Positions 8,044 to 17,808 of a DNA stretch of 37,267 nt are shown in pieces. Made by a program: the position numbers and the translations under genes. This stretch comes from a virus. Numbering within the stretch: position 1 is the first letter of the stretch; each line of letters begins with the position of its first letter. The stretch spans positions 1 through 37,267 of IMG/VR virus record IMGVR_UViG_3300023179_000270. One strand, written 5' to 3'. Below the pieces are notes generated by a model. The model was not told the origin of the DNA. It made no database searches and saw nothing but the letters and a program-made list of their open reading frames with translations.

Positions 8044-9813
8044 ATGGCAAATACCGTTATTCAACTTAAGTACTCTGACGCGACAGCAACACCGACTACG
8101 CTAACATCAGGCGAAGCCGCTTATTCTAATAATTCCAATAAATTATTCATAGGTTTAAGCGACAATTCTGTAGTAGCAATTGGTGGTAAATATTACACTG
8201 ATATTATTGATGCTGCTACTAATGCGAATACTAGTAATACGCTGGTCAAGAGAGATTCTCTTGGAATGTTTTCTGCAACCGCAGTTAAAGCATCGTTGTT
8301 TGGTAACGCTAATAGTGCTACTGTTCTTCAAAACGCTCGTAACTTTGGTCTTACTGGTCCTGATATCACATCTAGCAACATTGGATTTGATGGATCCTCT
8401 GCTATAACTTTACAAGCAAACCTTTCAAACACTGGCGTTACTGCTGGTACATATGGTGGACAAACACAGATTCCTACTTTTGCTGTTGATGCAAAAGGTC
8501 GTATTACTTCTGCTGCTAACGTAGCGATTTCAACTGTTCTAGCGTTTGCTGGTGATAACGGTTCAGGTAATGTAACTCTTCTTTCAGATACTTTCACTAT
8601 CACTGGTGGTGTAGGTATCGATTCATATGCTTATGATGCAAACAATACTGTTGTTCTGTCTGTTGATAACACAGTTATTCGTACAACAGGTAATCAGACA
8701 ATCACTGGTAACACGACCATTCAAGGTAACTTGTATGTAACAGGTAATACCTTTACTGTTGGTGTAACAAACCTTGATGTTACAGACTCAATTATCAATC
8801 TTGCTAACGGTAACTTCTTTAGCGATACACTAGACATTGGTCTTGCTGGTTCGTACAACAACGGTGTTAATGCACACGTTGGTTTCTTCCGTGATGCAGA
8901 AACAAAAGAATGGTATGCTTTTGAAGGATACACACCTGATATCACTGCAAACAGCATCAACGTTTCTCACTCATCTTTTGCAACTTCAAACATCAACGCA
9001 AGTTACTTCAAAGGTAATATCATCTCGCGTGGTGTTGATGTTCAAACATTTGCTGCTGCTGGATATACTCAAGCAAACACAGCATTGACTGTTGGTAGTG
9101 CTGCATTCAGTAAAGCAAACGTAGCAAATACAATCGCTCAAGCAGCATACGATTTTGCTAATACACTATCTGGTGGTTCTTCTACAGACGGTTACGCAAG
9201 ACAAACTGCTAATGCAGCGTTCGCTCAAGCCAATGCTGCTTACGATAGAGCAAATACAGATGTAACAAGCATCACAGTCTCTTCAGGAGATTATGGTGCT
9301 CCTTCAATAGTACCAGTATTTCACCTAGAAGCAAATGGTCGTATCAATTCAATTTCAAATACCTCTATCGCAATTGGTGCAAGTGCAATCACAAGCGGTA
9401 CATTACCAATTGCCCGTGGCGGTACAAATAATAATACATTCACAGCAAATCAACTTGTTAATTATGACGGTACTAAACTTGCTTCTCTTGCTAATGCTTC
9501 ATACACATTATCTGGTGCATTTTCAACTAGCAACACAATTACATCACTAACTGTTGATGGTTATGGTCGTGTAACTGCTGCAACGGGTGATATAATTGCA
9601 ATCGCTGCTTCTCAAATTACATCAGGTACACTTGGTGTTGTGAGAGGTGGTACAGGAGCATCTTCATTCACCGTTAAGGGTGTTATTGTTTCAGATAATT
9701 CATCATCAACAGGTGCATTAAGTTCATTAACTTCTTCAACAGAAGGACATATTTTAACAATCAACGCTTCAGGAGTACCAACATTTGCTTACCTAACAGG
9801 TGGCTCATTCTAA
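8044..9813 (+). CDS. Tail fibre protein, MANTVIQLK N-terminal family (copy 1)
   Basis: A 589-residue fibre. Residues 1-~60 are an N-terminal module (MANTVIQLKYSDATATPTTL, SGEAAYSNNSNKLFIGLSD) shared with the gene at 10428 and likely the attachment end. VDAKGRITSAAN lies near residue 150. Residues ~229-327 contain a block with NLYVTGNTF, LDVTDSIINLANGNFF, DAETKEWYAFEGYTPD and ASYFKGN; the gene at 10428 has the same block. Residues ~341-405 are AAFSKANVANTIAQAAYDFA-type repeats. The C-terminus has two GTLxxxRGGTxxx motifs (~453 and ~529) and ends ILTINASGVPTFAYLTGGSF, a common fibre end. It is the first gene after the best promoter of the cassette. Confidence 0.85.
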   Translation: MANTVIQLKYSDATATPTTLTSGEAAYSNNSNKLFIGLSDNSVVAIGGKYYTDIIDAATNANTSNTLVKRDSLGMFSATAVKASLFGNANSATVLQNARNFGLTGPDITSSNIGFDGSSAITLQANLSNTGVTAGTYGGQTQIPTFAVDAKGRITSAANVAISTVLAFAGDNGSGNVTLLSDTFTITGGVGIDSYAYDANNTVVLSVDNTVIRTTGNQTITGNTTIQGNLYVTGNTFTVGVTNLDVTDSIINLANGNFFSDTLDIGLAGSYNNGVNAHVGFFRDAETKEWYAFEGYTPDITANSINVSHSSFATSNINASYFKGNIISRGVDVQTFAAAGYTQANTALTVGSAAFSKANVANTIAQAAYDFANTLSGGSSTDGYARQTANAAFAQANAAYDRANTDVTSITVSSGDYGAPSIVPVFHLEANGRINSISNTSIAIGASAITSGTLPIARGGTNNNTFTANQLVNYDGTKLASLANASYTLSGAFSTSNTITSLTVDGYGRVTAATGDIIAIAASQITSGTLGVVRGGTGASSFTVKGVIVSDNSSSTGALSSLTSSTEGHILTINASGVPTFAYLTGGSF

Positions 9814-9837
9814 ACTTATTATGAAAAGGAATATATT

Positions 9838-10428
9838 ATGGATGCAGATTTTATTAATGTTTATACCGAGGTCTTGCTTGAAAATGCTGAAGCTGTCATA
9901 AGACAAAACTTCATGCTTCAAGCAAGACTCAAGGTGATGGAAAAAACTCTTGAGGAAAAAGAAAAGACAAAACAGCAATTTGAACAAAGTATATTAAATA
10001 ATGATACGGAAAAAGAAGGTTTAAGAAACACTGTAGACAGATTGAATAATCAAATTGCTGAATTGCAAAATAAGGTTGATTCGTTTAAAAGAGACAATGA
10101 TTCGTTAAATAGTCAGATTGCAGATTGGCAAAATAGAGCAAATTCATTTGAATCAGATGCTACAATTGAAAAGCAAAGAATTCAACAAGCATACAATGAT
10201 AGCCAAAAAACAATCTCTTCTTTGACGACGGAAAAAGATTCTTTGAATAAGCAGATTACTGAATTACTATCACAAATAGAATCTTTAAAACCAAGTCAAG
10301 TTATTACAGAAGAATCTAAAGTTACAAAGCGTAAACCAAAGAGTGAAGTTGTGATTGATGAAACAGGTGGAAGCAGCAAGATAAATACCACAACATCAAC
10401 CAGAACTGAATTCGGCGGAACGTTTTAG
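9838..10428 (+). CDS. Coiled-coil structural protein between two fibre genes
   Basis: A 196-residue protein, preceded by AAAAGGA. Residues ~20-155 are almost continuous heptad-like sequence (MEKTLEEKEKTKQQFEQ, LRNTVDRLNNQIAELQNKV, LNKQITELLSQIESL), predicted as a long coiled coil, probably a parallel oligomer. The last ~40 residues are basic then Ser/Thr-rich (TKRKPKSEVVIDETGGSS, then EFGGTF). The opening MDADFINVYTEVLLENAEAV resembles, from memory, a conserved cyanophage protein. Given that T4 wac (a fibrous coiled-coil trimer) also lies in this interval, an analogous whisker or connector is possible, but there is no sequence motif that proves it. Its stop overlaps the GTG start of the next fibre by one base. 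Confidence 0.72.
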   Translation: MDADFINVYTEVLLENAEAVIRQNFMLQARLKVMEKTLEEKEKTKQQFEQSILNNDTEKEGLRNTVDRLNNQIAELQNKVDSFKRDNDSLNSQIADWQNRANSFESDATIEKQRIQQAYNDSQKTISSLTTEKDSLNKQITELLSQIESLKPSQVITEESKVTKRKPKSEVVIDETGGSSKINTTTSTRTEFGGTF

Positions 10429-13400
10429 TGGCAAACACAGTAATACAACTTAAATTTTCTACCGTTGCATCCAATACTCCTTCGGAGTTGGCCAATGGAG
10501 AACTTGCTATCAACTCCGCTGATGGCAAGTTATACTATCGCACTCCAAGCGGTAGTATAACATATTTAAATGCAACATATCCCGCAGGTCTAACAACCGA
10601 AGTCCAGTTTAATGATGCTGGATCTATAGGTTCTAATTCTGGATTTACGTTCAGTAAGTCTAGTCAATTATTAACAGTTACAGGTTCAGCAAATATTGGT
10701 GGTATGAATATCGTACCAACCATAACGTCTGCATATGCTTTTGCAAATACGGTTAACATCAAAACAGATGCCGCATTTACAAAAGCAAACTCAGCCAATA
10801 TTTTAGCACAAGCAGCATACGATTTTGCTAATACACTTTCGGGTGGAACTTCTTCTGATGGTTTTGCAAGAGCAACAGCAAACGCTGCATTTGATAAAGC
10901 TAACTCTGCAAATATTTTTGCACAAGCTGCATTCAATCAAGCAAATTCAGAACCTATTGGTTCAGCAGCATTCACAAAAGCTAACTCTGCAAATATTCTT
11001 GCACAAGCTGCATTTGATTATGCAAATACTTCTGGTGGAACATATGCGACTGCCGCATTCGCAAAGGCTAATGCTGCAAATGTACTAGCACAATCTGCAT
11101 ACAATAATTCCAACACAAAGTTCGCATCAGCTGGTGGTACAATTTCTGGTGATGTTACTCTTACAGGTAATTTAATACCAACAACAGATAATGTTTATTA
11201 CTTAGGTTCTACTACAAAACGTTGGCGTTCTATCTTTGTTGGTGCTAATTCTATTGACGTTGGTGGTATTGTTATCAGTAACTCAGGTGGTTCAGCATCA
11301 CTTTCTGGCGCAACAGATTTTGCGTTGCCTGATAGTCCAGTTCCTTCTCTTGGTACATTATCAAATACAGCAAACGCGGCATTCGCTCAGGCTAATGCCG
11401 CAAATGTACTAGCACAAGCATCATATACATGGGGTAACACGGTAAATATATTTACTCAATCAGCATTTACGAAAGCGAATACCGCTAACACAACTGCTGA
11501 AGCAGCATATGCTTGGGCTAATACAGTCAACATCTTCACTCAGTCTGCTTATGCAAAAGCAAACGCAGCTAATGTTTTAGCACAAGCAGCATTTGATAAT
11601 TCAAATACAAAATTCGCAACTGCTGGTGGTACAATCACCGGTAACGTAACTATTTCAAACGGTAGAGATTTAACCGTTACCGGTAACTTGTATGTTCAAG
11701 GTAATACTGTATCTCTGAACACATCAACACTTGATGTTGTTGATGCTTTAATCACACTTGGATCAGGAAATTATACAACCGATATTTTAGATATCGGTTT
11801 TGCTGCACACTATAACGCAGGAACAAACGCACACACCGGTCTGATTCGTGATTATGGAACTAAAGAGTGGTATTTCTTTAAAGGTTACACTCCTGAATTA
11901 TCAGGCAACAATAACATCAATCTTAATGATGCATCTTTTGCAACCGATAATGTTAATGCAAACTTCTTCAAAGGTAATTTAATTGGAAGCACTGTTGTTA
12001 CTACTGGTAACGTAAGTGCAAATTATTTTGTAGGTAATGGTAGTGCATTAACAGGTATTGCAAGAGCATCTTATGCTGATTCTGTTGCAAATGGAACTTC
12101 AAACGTTAATATTGTTACTGCGAATGGTAACGTAACAATCGCGGTTGGTGGTGTTTCTCCAATAGTTACTATTGCAAACACTGGCATCATAACAACAGGC
12201 AACGTAACTGCGAATTATTTTAGTGGCAATGGTAGTTTATTGACAGGTGTTGCCAGAGCATCTTATGCTGATTCTGTTGCAAATGGAACTTCAAATGTAA
12301 ACATCGTTACTGCAAATGGCAACGTAACGATTGCTGTTGCTGGTGTATCACCTGTTGTTACAATAGCAAACACTGGATTATTCACTAGTAATTTAATCTC
12401 AAGTGGTTATATTCAGTTTGCAGATGGAACTAAACAGTATACAGCGAATGCTGGAAGTGGTAGTGGATCAGGTACTGCTAATACAAGCGGTTGGTTAGCG
12501 AATAGTGTAATCTTCGCAAACGCAACTGGATATCTATCCAACACAAATAATTTACAATTCTTCTCATCAAACAACGTATTACAAGTTACGACACTTACCA
12601 CAGTAGGAACAAGCGGTAACATCACAAACGTAAATTATATTTCTGCCAATGGTATTACAACGACAGGTAGTTCTGGTAATATCTCAGGCGTAAACTTTGT
12701 TTATTCTAATGTGCATGTTGCCAATACAGGCGGTTATTTCCAGTTTGCTGATGGTACAAAACAATATACAGCGAATGCTGATTCAGGTGCATATGCGTTT
12801 GCTAACACAGTAAATATCAAAGTAGATTCTGCATATGCATTCGCTAACATTGCAAACATTAAAGTAGATTCTGCATATGCATTTGCAAATACTGTAAATA
12901 TTAAAACTGATTCAGCATATGCATTTGCTAACACAGTAAACATTAAAACTGATGCAGCATTCACTAGAGCAAATACTGCTAATACTACTGCTGATGCTGC
13001 ATTCAGCAAAGCAAACGTAGCAAATACAATCGCACAAGGTGGCTATGATAAAGCGAATGCTGCTAACGTTCTTGCTCAAGCGGCATTTAATGCAGCCAAT
13101 TCTTCAAGTGGTTCTGCTGCTGCATTTGATTTTGCCAATACAGTAAACGTTAAAGTTGATTCAGCCTATGCATTTGCTAACACAGTAAACGTTAAAGTTG
13201 ATTCAGCCTATGCGTTCGCTAATACTGTAAATATTAAGACTGATGCCGCATTTACTAAAGCTAATTCTGCTAACGTATTAGCACAAGCGGCATTTAATGC
13301 TGCTAACTCAGCCGGTGGTTCAGCATCTCAAGCAGCATTTGACAAAGCTAATTCTGCTAACGTATTAGCACAAGCGGCGTTTGACAAAGCAAATACTGGT

Positions 13401-13607
13401 GGTGGCGGCGGCGGTTCTTCTGTAAGCATCAGTGATGCACCACCAACTTCACCCACAGCAAACAGTTTGTGGTGGCAGAGTAACACAGGTATTCTAAAAA
13501 TTTATTATACAGACGCAGATTCATCTCAATGGGTTGATGCATCACCACCAAGCGGTGGATCATCAACCACAGATGTGTTGAGTCCATTCTTACTGATGGG
13601 AGCATAA
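10428..13607 (+). CDS. Giant modular tail fibre protein, MANTVIQLK family (copy 2)
   Basis: A 1059-residue fibre with a GTG start inside TAGTG. Residues 1-50 match the gene at 8044. Shaft repeats of the type AAFTKANSANILAQAAFD occupy ~100-235, ~313-394 and ~787-997. DNVYYLGSTTKRWRSIFVG (~254-272) is a motif known from several T4-like fibres. The block NLYVQGNTV to ANFFKGN (~420-514) is shared with the gene at 8044. A 64-residue module is duplicated at ~523-650. FADGTKQYTANA occurs twice. After a poly-Gly stretch the last ~55 residues carry NSLWWQSNTGILKIYYTDAD, shared with the small protein at 17809. Internal duplications suggest the shaft length changes by recombination. Confidence 0.85.
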   Translation: MANTVIQLKFSTVASNTPSELANGELAINSADGKLYYRTPSGSITYLNATYPAGLTTEVQFNDAGSIGSNSGFTFSKSSQLLTVTGSANIGGMNIVPTITSAYAFANTVNIKTDAAFTKANSANILAQAAYDFANTLSGGTSSDGFARATANAAFDKANSANIFAQAAFNQANSEPIGSAAFTKANSANILAQAAFDYANTSGGTYATAAFAKANAANVLAQSAYNNSNTKFASAGGTISGDVTLTGNLIPTTDNVYYLGSTTKRWRSIFVGANSIDVGGIVISNSGGSASLSGATDFALPDSPVPSLGTLSNTANAAFAQANAANVLAQASYTWGNTVNIFTQSAFTKANTANTTAEAAYAWANTVNIFTQSAYAKANAANVLAQAAFDNSNTKFATAGGTITGNVTISNGRDLTVTGNLYVQGNTVSLNTSTLDVVDALITLGSGNYTTDILDIGFAAHYNAGTNAHTGLIRDYGTKEWYFFKGYTPELSGNNNINLNDASFATDNVNANFFKGNLIGSTVVTTGNVSANYFVGNGSALTGIARASYADSVANGTSNVNIVTANGNVTIAVGGVSPIVTIANTGIITTGNVTANYFSGNGSLLTGVARASYADSVANGTSNVNIVTANGNVTIAVAGVSPVVTIANTGLFTSNLISSGYIQFADGTKQYTANAGSGSGSGTANTSGWLANSVIFANATGYLSNTNNLQFFSSNNVLQVTTLTTVGTSGNITNVNYISANGITTTGSSGNISGVNFVYSNVHVANTGGYFQFADGTKQYTANADSGAYAFANTVNIKVDSAYAFANIANIKVDSAYAFANTVNIKTDSAYAFANTVNIKTDAAFTRANTANTTADAAFSKANVANTIAQGGYDKANAANVLAQAAFNAANSSSGSAAAFDFANTVNVKVDSAYAFANTVNVKVDSAYAFANTVNIKTDAAFTKANSANVLAQAAFNAANSAGGSASQAAFDKANSANVLAQAAFDKANTGGGGGGSSVSISDAPPTSPTANSLWWQSNTGILKIYYTDADSSQWVDASPPSGGSSTTDVLSPFLLMGA
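12063..12295 (+). repeat. Two 64-residue modules with 41-nt identical cores
   Basis: Bases 12063-12103 and 12255-12295 are identical over 41 nt, with a period of 192 nt, and each lies in a copy of a 64-residue module (TTGNVxANYFxGNGSxLTGxA, then ASYADSVANGTSNVNIV). The two modules are diverged outside this core. Confidence 0.85.
12785..13260 (+). repeat. 42-nt coding repeats (AYAFANTVNIKVDS)
   Basis: At least seven copies of a 14-residue unit occur in two clusters (about 12,785-12,958 and 13,120-13,250). In the second cluster 32 nt are exactly repeated 42 nt apart (13140-13171 and 13182-13213). Downstream, 35 nt at 13257-13291 are identical to 13344-13378. Confidence 0.85.
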
Positions 13608-13617
13608 GGAACAACAA

Positions 13618-13947
13618 ATGGCTATCGCATACAAAATACTAGGGCAATTAATTTCAACAGCAAATACTGCTGCTAACTTATATTCAGTTCCAGCAGCAAC
13701 AAGTACCGTTATCAGTACCGTTTGTGTATGTAACCAAGCAAATAGTGCAGCAACATTTAGAGTAGCAGTTCGTCCTGTTCTTACTGCATTAGGTTCACAA
13801 CACTATATCAATTTTGATACACCAATTCCAGGTAACGATACTATTACGTTGACTTTAGGTATCACGATGGGAAATACTGATGTTATGGTTGTAAATGCAT
13901 CAACAAGTAACATTAGTTTCTCTGCATTTGGCAGTGAGATTACCTAA
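13618..13947 (+). CDS. Conserved small beta-sandwich structural protein
   Basis: A 109-residue protein with Shine-Dalgarno AAGGAA. It contains YKILGQLISTANTAANLYSV, STVCVCNQANSAATFRVAVR, NDTITLTLGITMGNTDVMVV and ends SFSAFGSEIT. I recall the same pattern (LGQ, LYSVPA, VCNQ, FGxEIT) as a conserved small protein in T4-like cyanophage structural regions. Probably a beta-sandwich. It sits between the giant fibre and the LamG adhesin, and its TAATG stop-start overlap with the adhesin suggests coupled synthesis, so it may connect or decorate that adhesin. Confidence 0.7.
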   Translation: MAIAYKILGQLISTANTAANLYSVPAATSTVISTVCVCNQANSAATFRVAVRPVLTALGSQHYINFDTPIPGNDTITLTLGITMGNTDVMVVNASTSNISFSAFGSEIT

Positions 13948-16900
13948 TGGCAACAAGAACAGGCAGCACTCGCCGCACTTCAGCGTTCAGTGCAATTTCT
14001 AGCGGTGCTCAACCAAGCCCAACAATTTCTAGTGTTGTTGTAACAGACAGCAACTATGTTGAGTTGGATGATACTGCTGTTGGTACAACAGGTGGCTACA
14101 TTAAAATAAAAGGTTATGGTTTTGTCGCAAACTCTAATGTTTATTTTAATGGAGCCACAATAACAAACACTTATGTTAGTTCAACAGAATATCGTGCAGT
14201 AATTCCAGCAACAACAGCAAATACTTATACACTGATGGTGTTTAAAGGTGCGTCATCAGGTGCAATCTATTATTCTGGTATTGCCACATCAGGTTTTCCA
14301 TCTTTTACTTCTACATCTTATACTAATACTGGTACTGACGTTAGTATTCAATTACTGGCAACTGGCGATGCACCATTAACTTATACTTTATATTCAGGTG
14401 CGTTACCATCTGGTGTATCGTTGGCGGCTAATGGATTGATTTCGGGTACAATAACCGGATCAAGTACAAATACAGTAACGTTGTTAGTCAATGATGGGCA
14501 AAATCAAACAACACAACAAGACATAACAATAACTCTTACTGGAACAGATCTGTATTTTAATAGTACCGTTTTATTGATGAATTCTGAATCATCAGGTAAT
14601 ACATTTATCAATGATGCAAGTAATAATGCATTTGAAATTTCTACGGTTGGAACTTTTCGCCCATATAAATTTAATCCACACACTCTTGGATACTATAGTT
14701 GCTATTTTGATGGAACAGGCGATTACATAACATCTTCAAATACTTCATCTGTGAGTATGGGTTCAGGAGATTTCACAATTGAATTTTGGATGAATGTTTT
14801 AAGCAGTACAGATCCTCAACGTATCGTTAATAGTTGGGATACATCTACTGTAAGTTGGGCAGCATGGGAAGTTGGTTGTAATGGAACTACTGTGTTTTTT
14901 GATGTTAGTGCAGCTGGTGCATCTGCTGCGGTAAATATTAATACTGCCACAATAACTAGAGGTGTATGGTATCATGTTGCTTGTGTGAGAAACGGAAACG
15001 TATTTACAATTTATATTAATGGAACTGCTTCTGCCACTGCAACCGCATCAGTGACATTACAAGCAGCAAATAGGGTAACCATAGGTGCTAGAAATAGCGG
15101 TAGTACTTATCAAGAATTTTTTAATGGATGGTTAAGTAATCTTAGAATTACTAAATCTGCTGTTTATACCGCAAACTTCACACCATCATCTACAACAACA
15201 TTAACTGCAATCGCAAACACTCAACTATTAGCTTGCCAAGCCAATCGTTTTATTGATACCAGTAATGTTGCATCTACTTTAACACCAAATGCTGATGTTG
15301 CAATTGCAGCAGCACATCCATTTACTCCTAATACAACATATAGTTTATATGGCAGTACCTATTTTGATGGTAGCACAAATTATCTTAGCGTTCCTGATAG
15401 TACGGGATTTGATTTTGGTAGCGGAGATTTTACAGTAGAAGCATGGATATATCGCGCAAGCGGAAGTAATAGAACGGGTTCTTGTGTTCTTGCTCAATCA
15501 ATTTCTGGTGCATCTTCAAACTCAGCAACTTTTTTTGGAGCAGGTAGTGATGGACTTTCAATATATCTTTCTACTTCAGGCACTGCTTGGACTAATAATA
15601 TAGAAACTGGTGTTGCTCCAACCAATAACAGTTGGTCACATGCAGTATGGCAAAGACGTTCAAATACTTTAGAAATTTATTTAAATGGAACACTCCAAAC
15701 TGTTGTTTCTGGTACTGCTGCATTTAGTGGAACTGTATATAATTCTAGTAGAGCAGTAACAATTGGTTCACAAAGTGGAGGTGCATTCTTTACAGGATAT
15801 ATTTCTAATTTAAAAGTCACTAAAGGCGTTGCTCTTTATTCTGCAACATTCACACCAAGTTCTACTCCATTTACTGCTGATGCAAATACACAACTATTAA
15901 CTTGTCAAACGAATTTAGCCGCTACCTCTAAAGCCATCGTAGACGGAAGTAATTACGATAGTACAATAACAGTATCAGGCAACACAGCAATAGGTTCATT
16001 TAGTCCATATTCTCTTACAGGATGGAGCAATTACTTTGATGGAAACGGTGATTATCTAACCATAGCATCAAATACTAACTTTGCAATTGCTTCTGGAGAT
16101 AATTATACAATTGAAGCATGGGTAAATTATAATGGTAATGCAGCAGGTGCTATATTTCAAACAGATACAAATATTTCATCAACTACCAGTACTCTTTGGG
16201 TTGGATATAGTGGTGGTTTAATATATGTTTCTAAACACGGTGCAGGACAAGGCACTCAACTTACATATGCATGGACTCCATCTGCTGAAAGATGGTATCA
16301 TATTGCTGTATCAAGAAATTCAGGAACATTAAGACTTTTTGTTGATGGTGCTTTAGCTAATACCGTTTCAGATTCAACTACTTATTCTCAAAGTGGTGTT
16401 GCTATCGGTGTGATTACAACACCTACTTACATGACTGGATATATTTCTAATCTTAGATTTATAAAAGGTACAGGACTTTATACCGCTGCATTTACTCCAT
16501 CAATAACACCTTTAACTGCTGTTGCTAATACTATATTATTAACTTGTCAAAGTAATCGTTTTATTGATAATAGTAATAACGCATATTCAATAACCGTTAA
16601 TGGTGATACTTCAGTAAAACCATTTTCACCATTTGCACCTACATCCGATTATGCAGCAAATACTGTTGGAACATCACTCTATTTTGATGGAACAGGTGAT
16701 TTCATAACATCAAGTTATAGTATAAATTGGAGTACTTTTGGTTCTTATACTATGGAATTTTGGGTATATCACACCACATTATCTGGAACTAATCAAACAT
16801 ATGCAAGTACGGGTGATACTGGATATACTAACTTTTATATTTACACTGATGGAAGAATTGGAGTAGGTATTCAAGGAACAAATGAAATTGCAAGTACAGC

Positions 16901-17798
16901 CGGCGCTATGACTGCGAATCGTTGGAATCATGTTGCATATACTTATGATGGAACAACTACTAGAATATTTGTTAATGGCACTTCTGTCGCATCTGGAACA
17001 ACGGCTGTTTATTCTAACAACTCAGCCTCATTAAGAATTGGTCAAGGTTTAAGTGGTCTACCAATTGCCGGATATATCGCAGATTTTCGTTTGACAAGAG
17101 GTCAAGCAAGATATACAGCCGCATTTAGTGTTCCAACTTCACCCGTTACACTAACATCAAACAATACAATAGCATTATTCAATCAATCACCTGGTGTTGT
17201 AGATTACTCAGGTAGAAGTATTATTGAAACTTTAGGTGATTCTAAAGCATCTCAAGCAATTGAAAAGTTTGGCACACGTTCTTTGTATTTTGATGGAACT
17301 GGAGATTTAATGATTATACGAAATGATCCGTTATTCAATTTTAGTAAAGGAGACTTTACGATTGAATTTTGGATCTATCGTTCTGCAACAGGTGATTTTA
17401 TGCCTGTTGCGAAAACAATTTCCGGACAATTTGGATCGTGGTATATGGAATTCACTAGTGCAACTAGTACACTAAAATGGAATTCTTCAACTACTGGAGC
17501 ATCTAATGATATGTTCAATGGTGTCTCTATGGGAACATTACCTAGTTTAAGTACTTGGTATCATGTTGCTATGGTCAGATATGGATCAGCATTTACTGGT
17601 TATATCAATGGAACTGGAACTTCAGTAGGAACAAGTGCAGGCACAATATATAATTCTTCTTATGATTTAACGATAGGTGCATTAAAAGGATCAGCATCAT
17701 ATAATCTCAATGGTTATATTGACGATTTAAGAATAACGAAATATGCAAGATATGTTGGCAACTTTAGTGTTCCAACATCTCCATTCTTAACAAGATAA
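13947..17798 (+). CDS. Giant adhesin with five LamG-like domains
   Basis: A 1283-residue protein. Residues ~25-115 look like an IPT/TIG-like Ig module (GGYIKIKGYGFVANSNVYFNG). Residues ~116-200 resemble a putative-Ig/cadherin-like module (PLTYTLYSGALPSGVSLAAN, VTLLVNDG). Five LamG/concanavalin-type domains follow, starting near residues 251, 470, 694, 911 and 1112. Each has a YFDGxGDYxxxxS opening, DFTIEFW core, a GxISNLRxTKxxxYxxxF closing strand, and the first three end in CQxN-type linkers. LamG domains bind glycans or proteins, so this is a strong candidate for receptor recognition. No signal peptide or membrane anchor is visible, consistent with a virion protein. The number and spacing (about 200-220 residues) point to growth by domain duplication. 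Confidence 0.85.
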   Translation: MATRTGSTRRTSAFSAISSGAQPSPTISSVVVTDSNYVELDDTAVGTTGGYIKIKGYGFVANSNVYFNGATITNTYVSSTEYRAVIPATTANTYTLMVFKGASSGAIYYSGIATSGFPSFTSTSYTNTGTDVSIQLLATGDAPLTYTLYSGALPSGVSLAANGLISGTITGSSTNTVTLLVNDGQNQTTQQDITITLTGTDLYFNSTVLLMNSESSGNTFINDASNNAFEISTVGTFRPYKFNPHTLGYYSCYFDGTGDYITSSNTSSVSMGSGDFTIEFWMNVLSSTDPQRIVNSWDTSTVSWAAWEVGCNGTTVFFDVSAAGASAAVNINTATITRGVWYHVACVRNGNVFTIYINGTASATATASVTLQAANRVTIGARNSGSTYQEFFNGWLSNLRITKSAVYTANFTPSSTTTLTAIANTQLLACQANRFIDTSNVASTLTPNADVAIAAAHPFTPNTTYSLYGSTYFDGSTNYLSVPDSTGFDFGSGDFTVEAWIYRASGSNRTGSCVLAQSISGASSNSATFFGAGSDGLSIYLSTSGTAWTNNIETGVAPTNNSWSHAVWQRRSNTLEIYLNGTLQTVVSGTAAFSGTVYNSSRAVTIGSQSGGAFFTGYISNLKVTKGVALYSATFTPSSTPFTADANTQLLTCQTNLAATSKAIVDGSNYDSTITVSGNTAIGSFSPYSLTGWSNYFDGNGDYLTIASNTNFAIASGDNYTIEAWVNYNGNAAGAIFQTDTNISSTTSTLWVGYSGGLIYVSKHGAGQGTQLTYAWTPSAERWYHIAVSRNSGTLRLFVDGALANTVSDSTTYSQSGVAIGVITTPTYMTGYISNLRFIKGTGLYTAAFTPSITPLTAVANTILLTCQSNRFIDNSNNAYSITVNGDTSVKPFSPFAPTSDYAANTVGTSLYFDGTGDFITSSYSINWSTFGSYTMEFWVYHTTLSGTNQTYASTGDTGYTNFYIYTDGRIGVGIQGTNEIASTAGAMTANRWNHVAYTYDGTTTRIFVNGTSVASGTTAVYSNNSASLRIGQGLSGLPIAGYIADFRLTRGQARYTAAFSVPTSPVTLTSNNTIALFNQSPGVVDYSGRSIIETLGDSKASQAIEKFGTRSLYFDGTGDLMIIRNDPLFNFSKGDFTIEFWIYRSATGDFMPVAKTISGQFGSWYMEFTSATSTLKWNSSTTGASNDMFNGVSMGTLPSLSTWYHVAMVRYGSAFTGYINGTGTSVGTSAGTIYNSSYDLTIGALKGSASYNLNGYIDDLRITKYARYVGNFSVPTSPFLTR

Positions 17799-17801
17799 AT
17801 A
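17794..17801 (+). promoter_or_regulatory. Late-promoter-like box GATAAATA at a stop codon
   Basis: The box includes the TAA stop of the LamG adhesin and ends 7 nt before the ATG at 17809, with no Shine-Dalgarno sequence between. One mismatch (G) to the T4 late octamer. Confidence 0.35.
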
Positions 17802-17808
17802 GAACACT

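Noticed and set aside
12785-13378. Regularly spaced short repeats that could suggest a CRISPR-like array
   Set aside because: The repeats are in-frame codons of a fibre shaft, have no unique spacers between them and lie in a continuous long reading frame.
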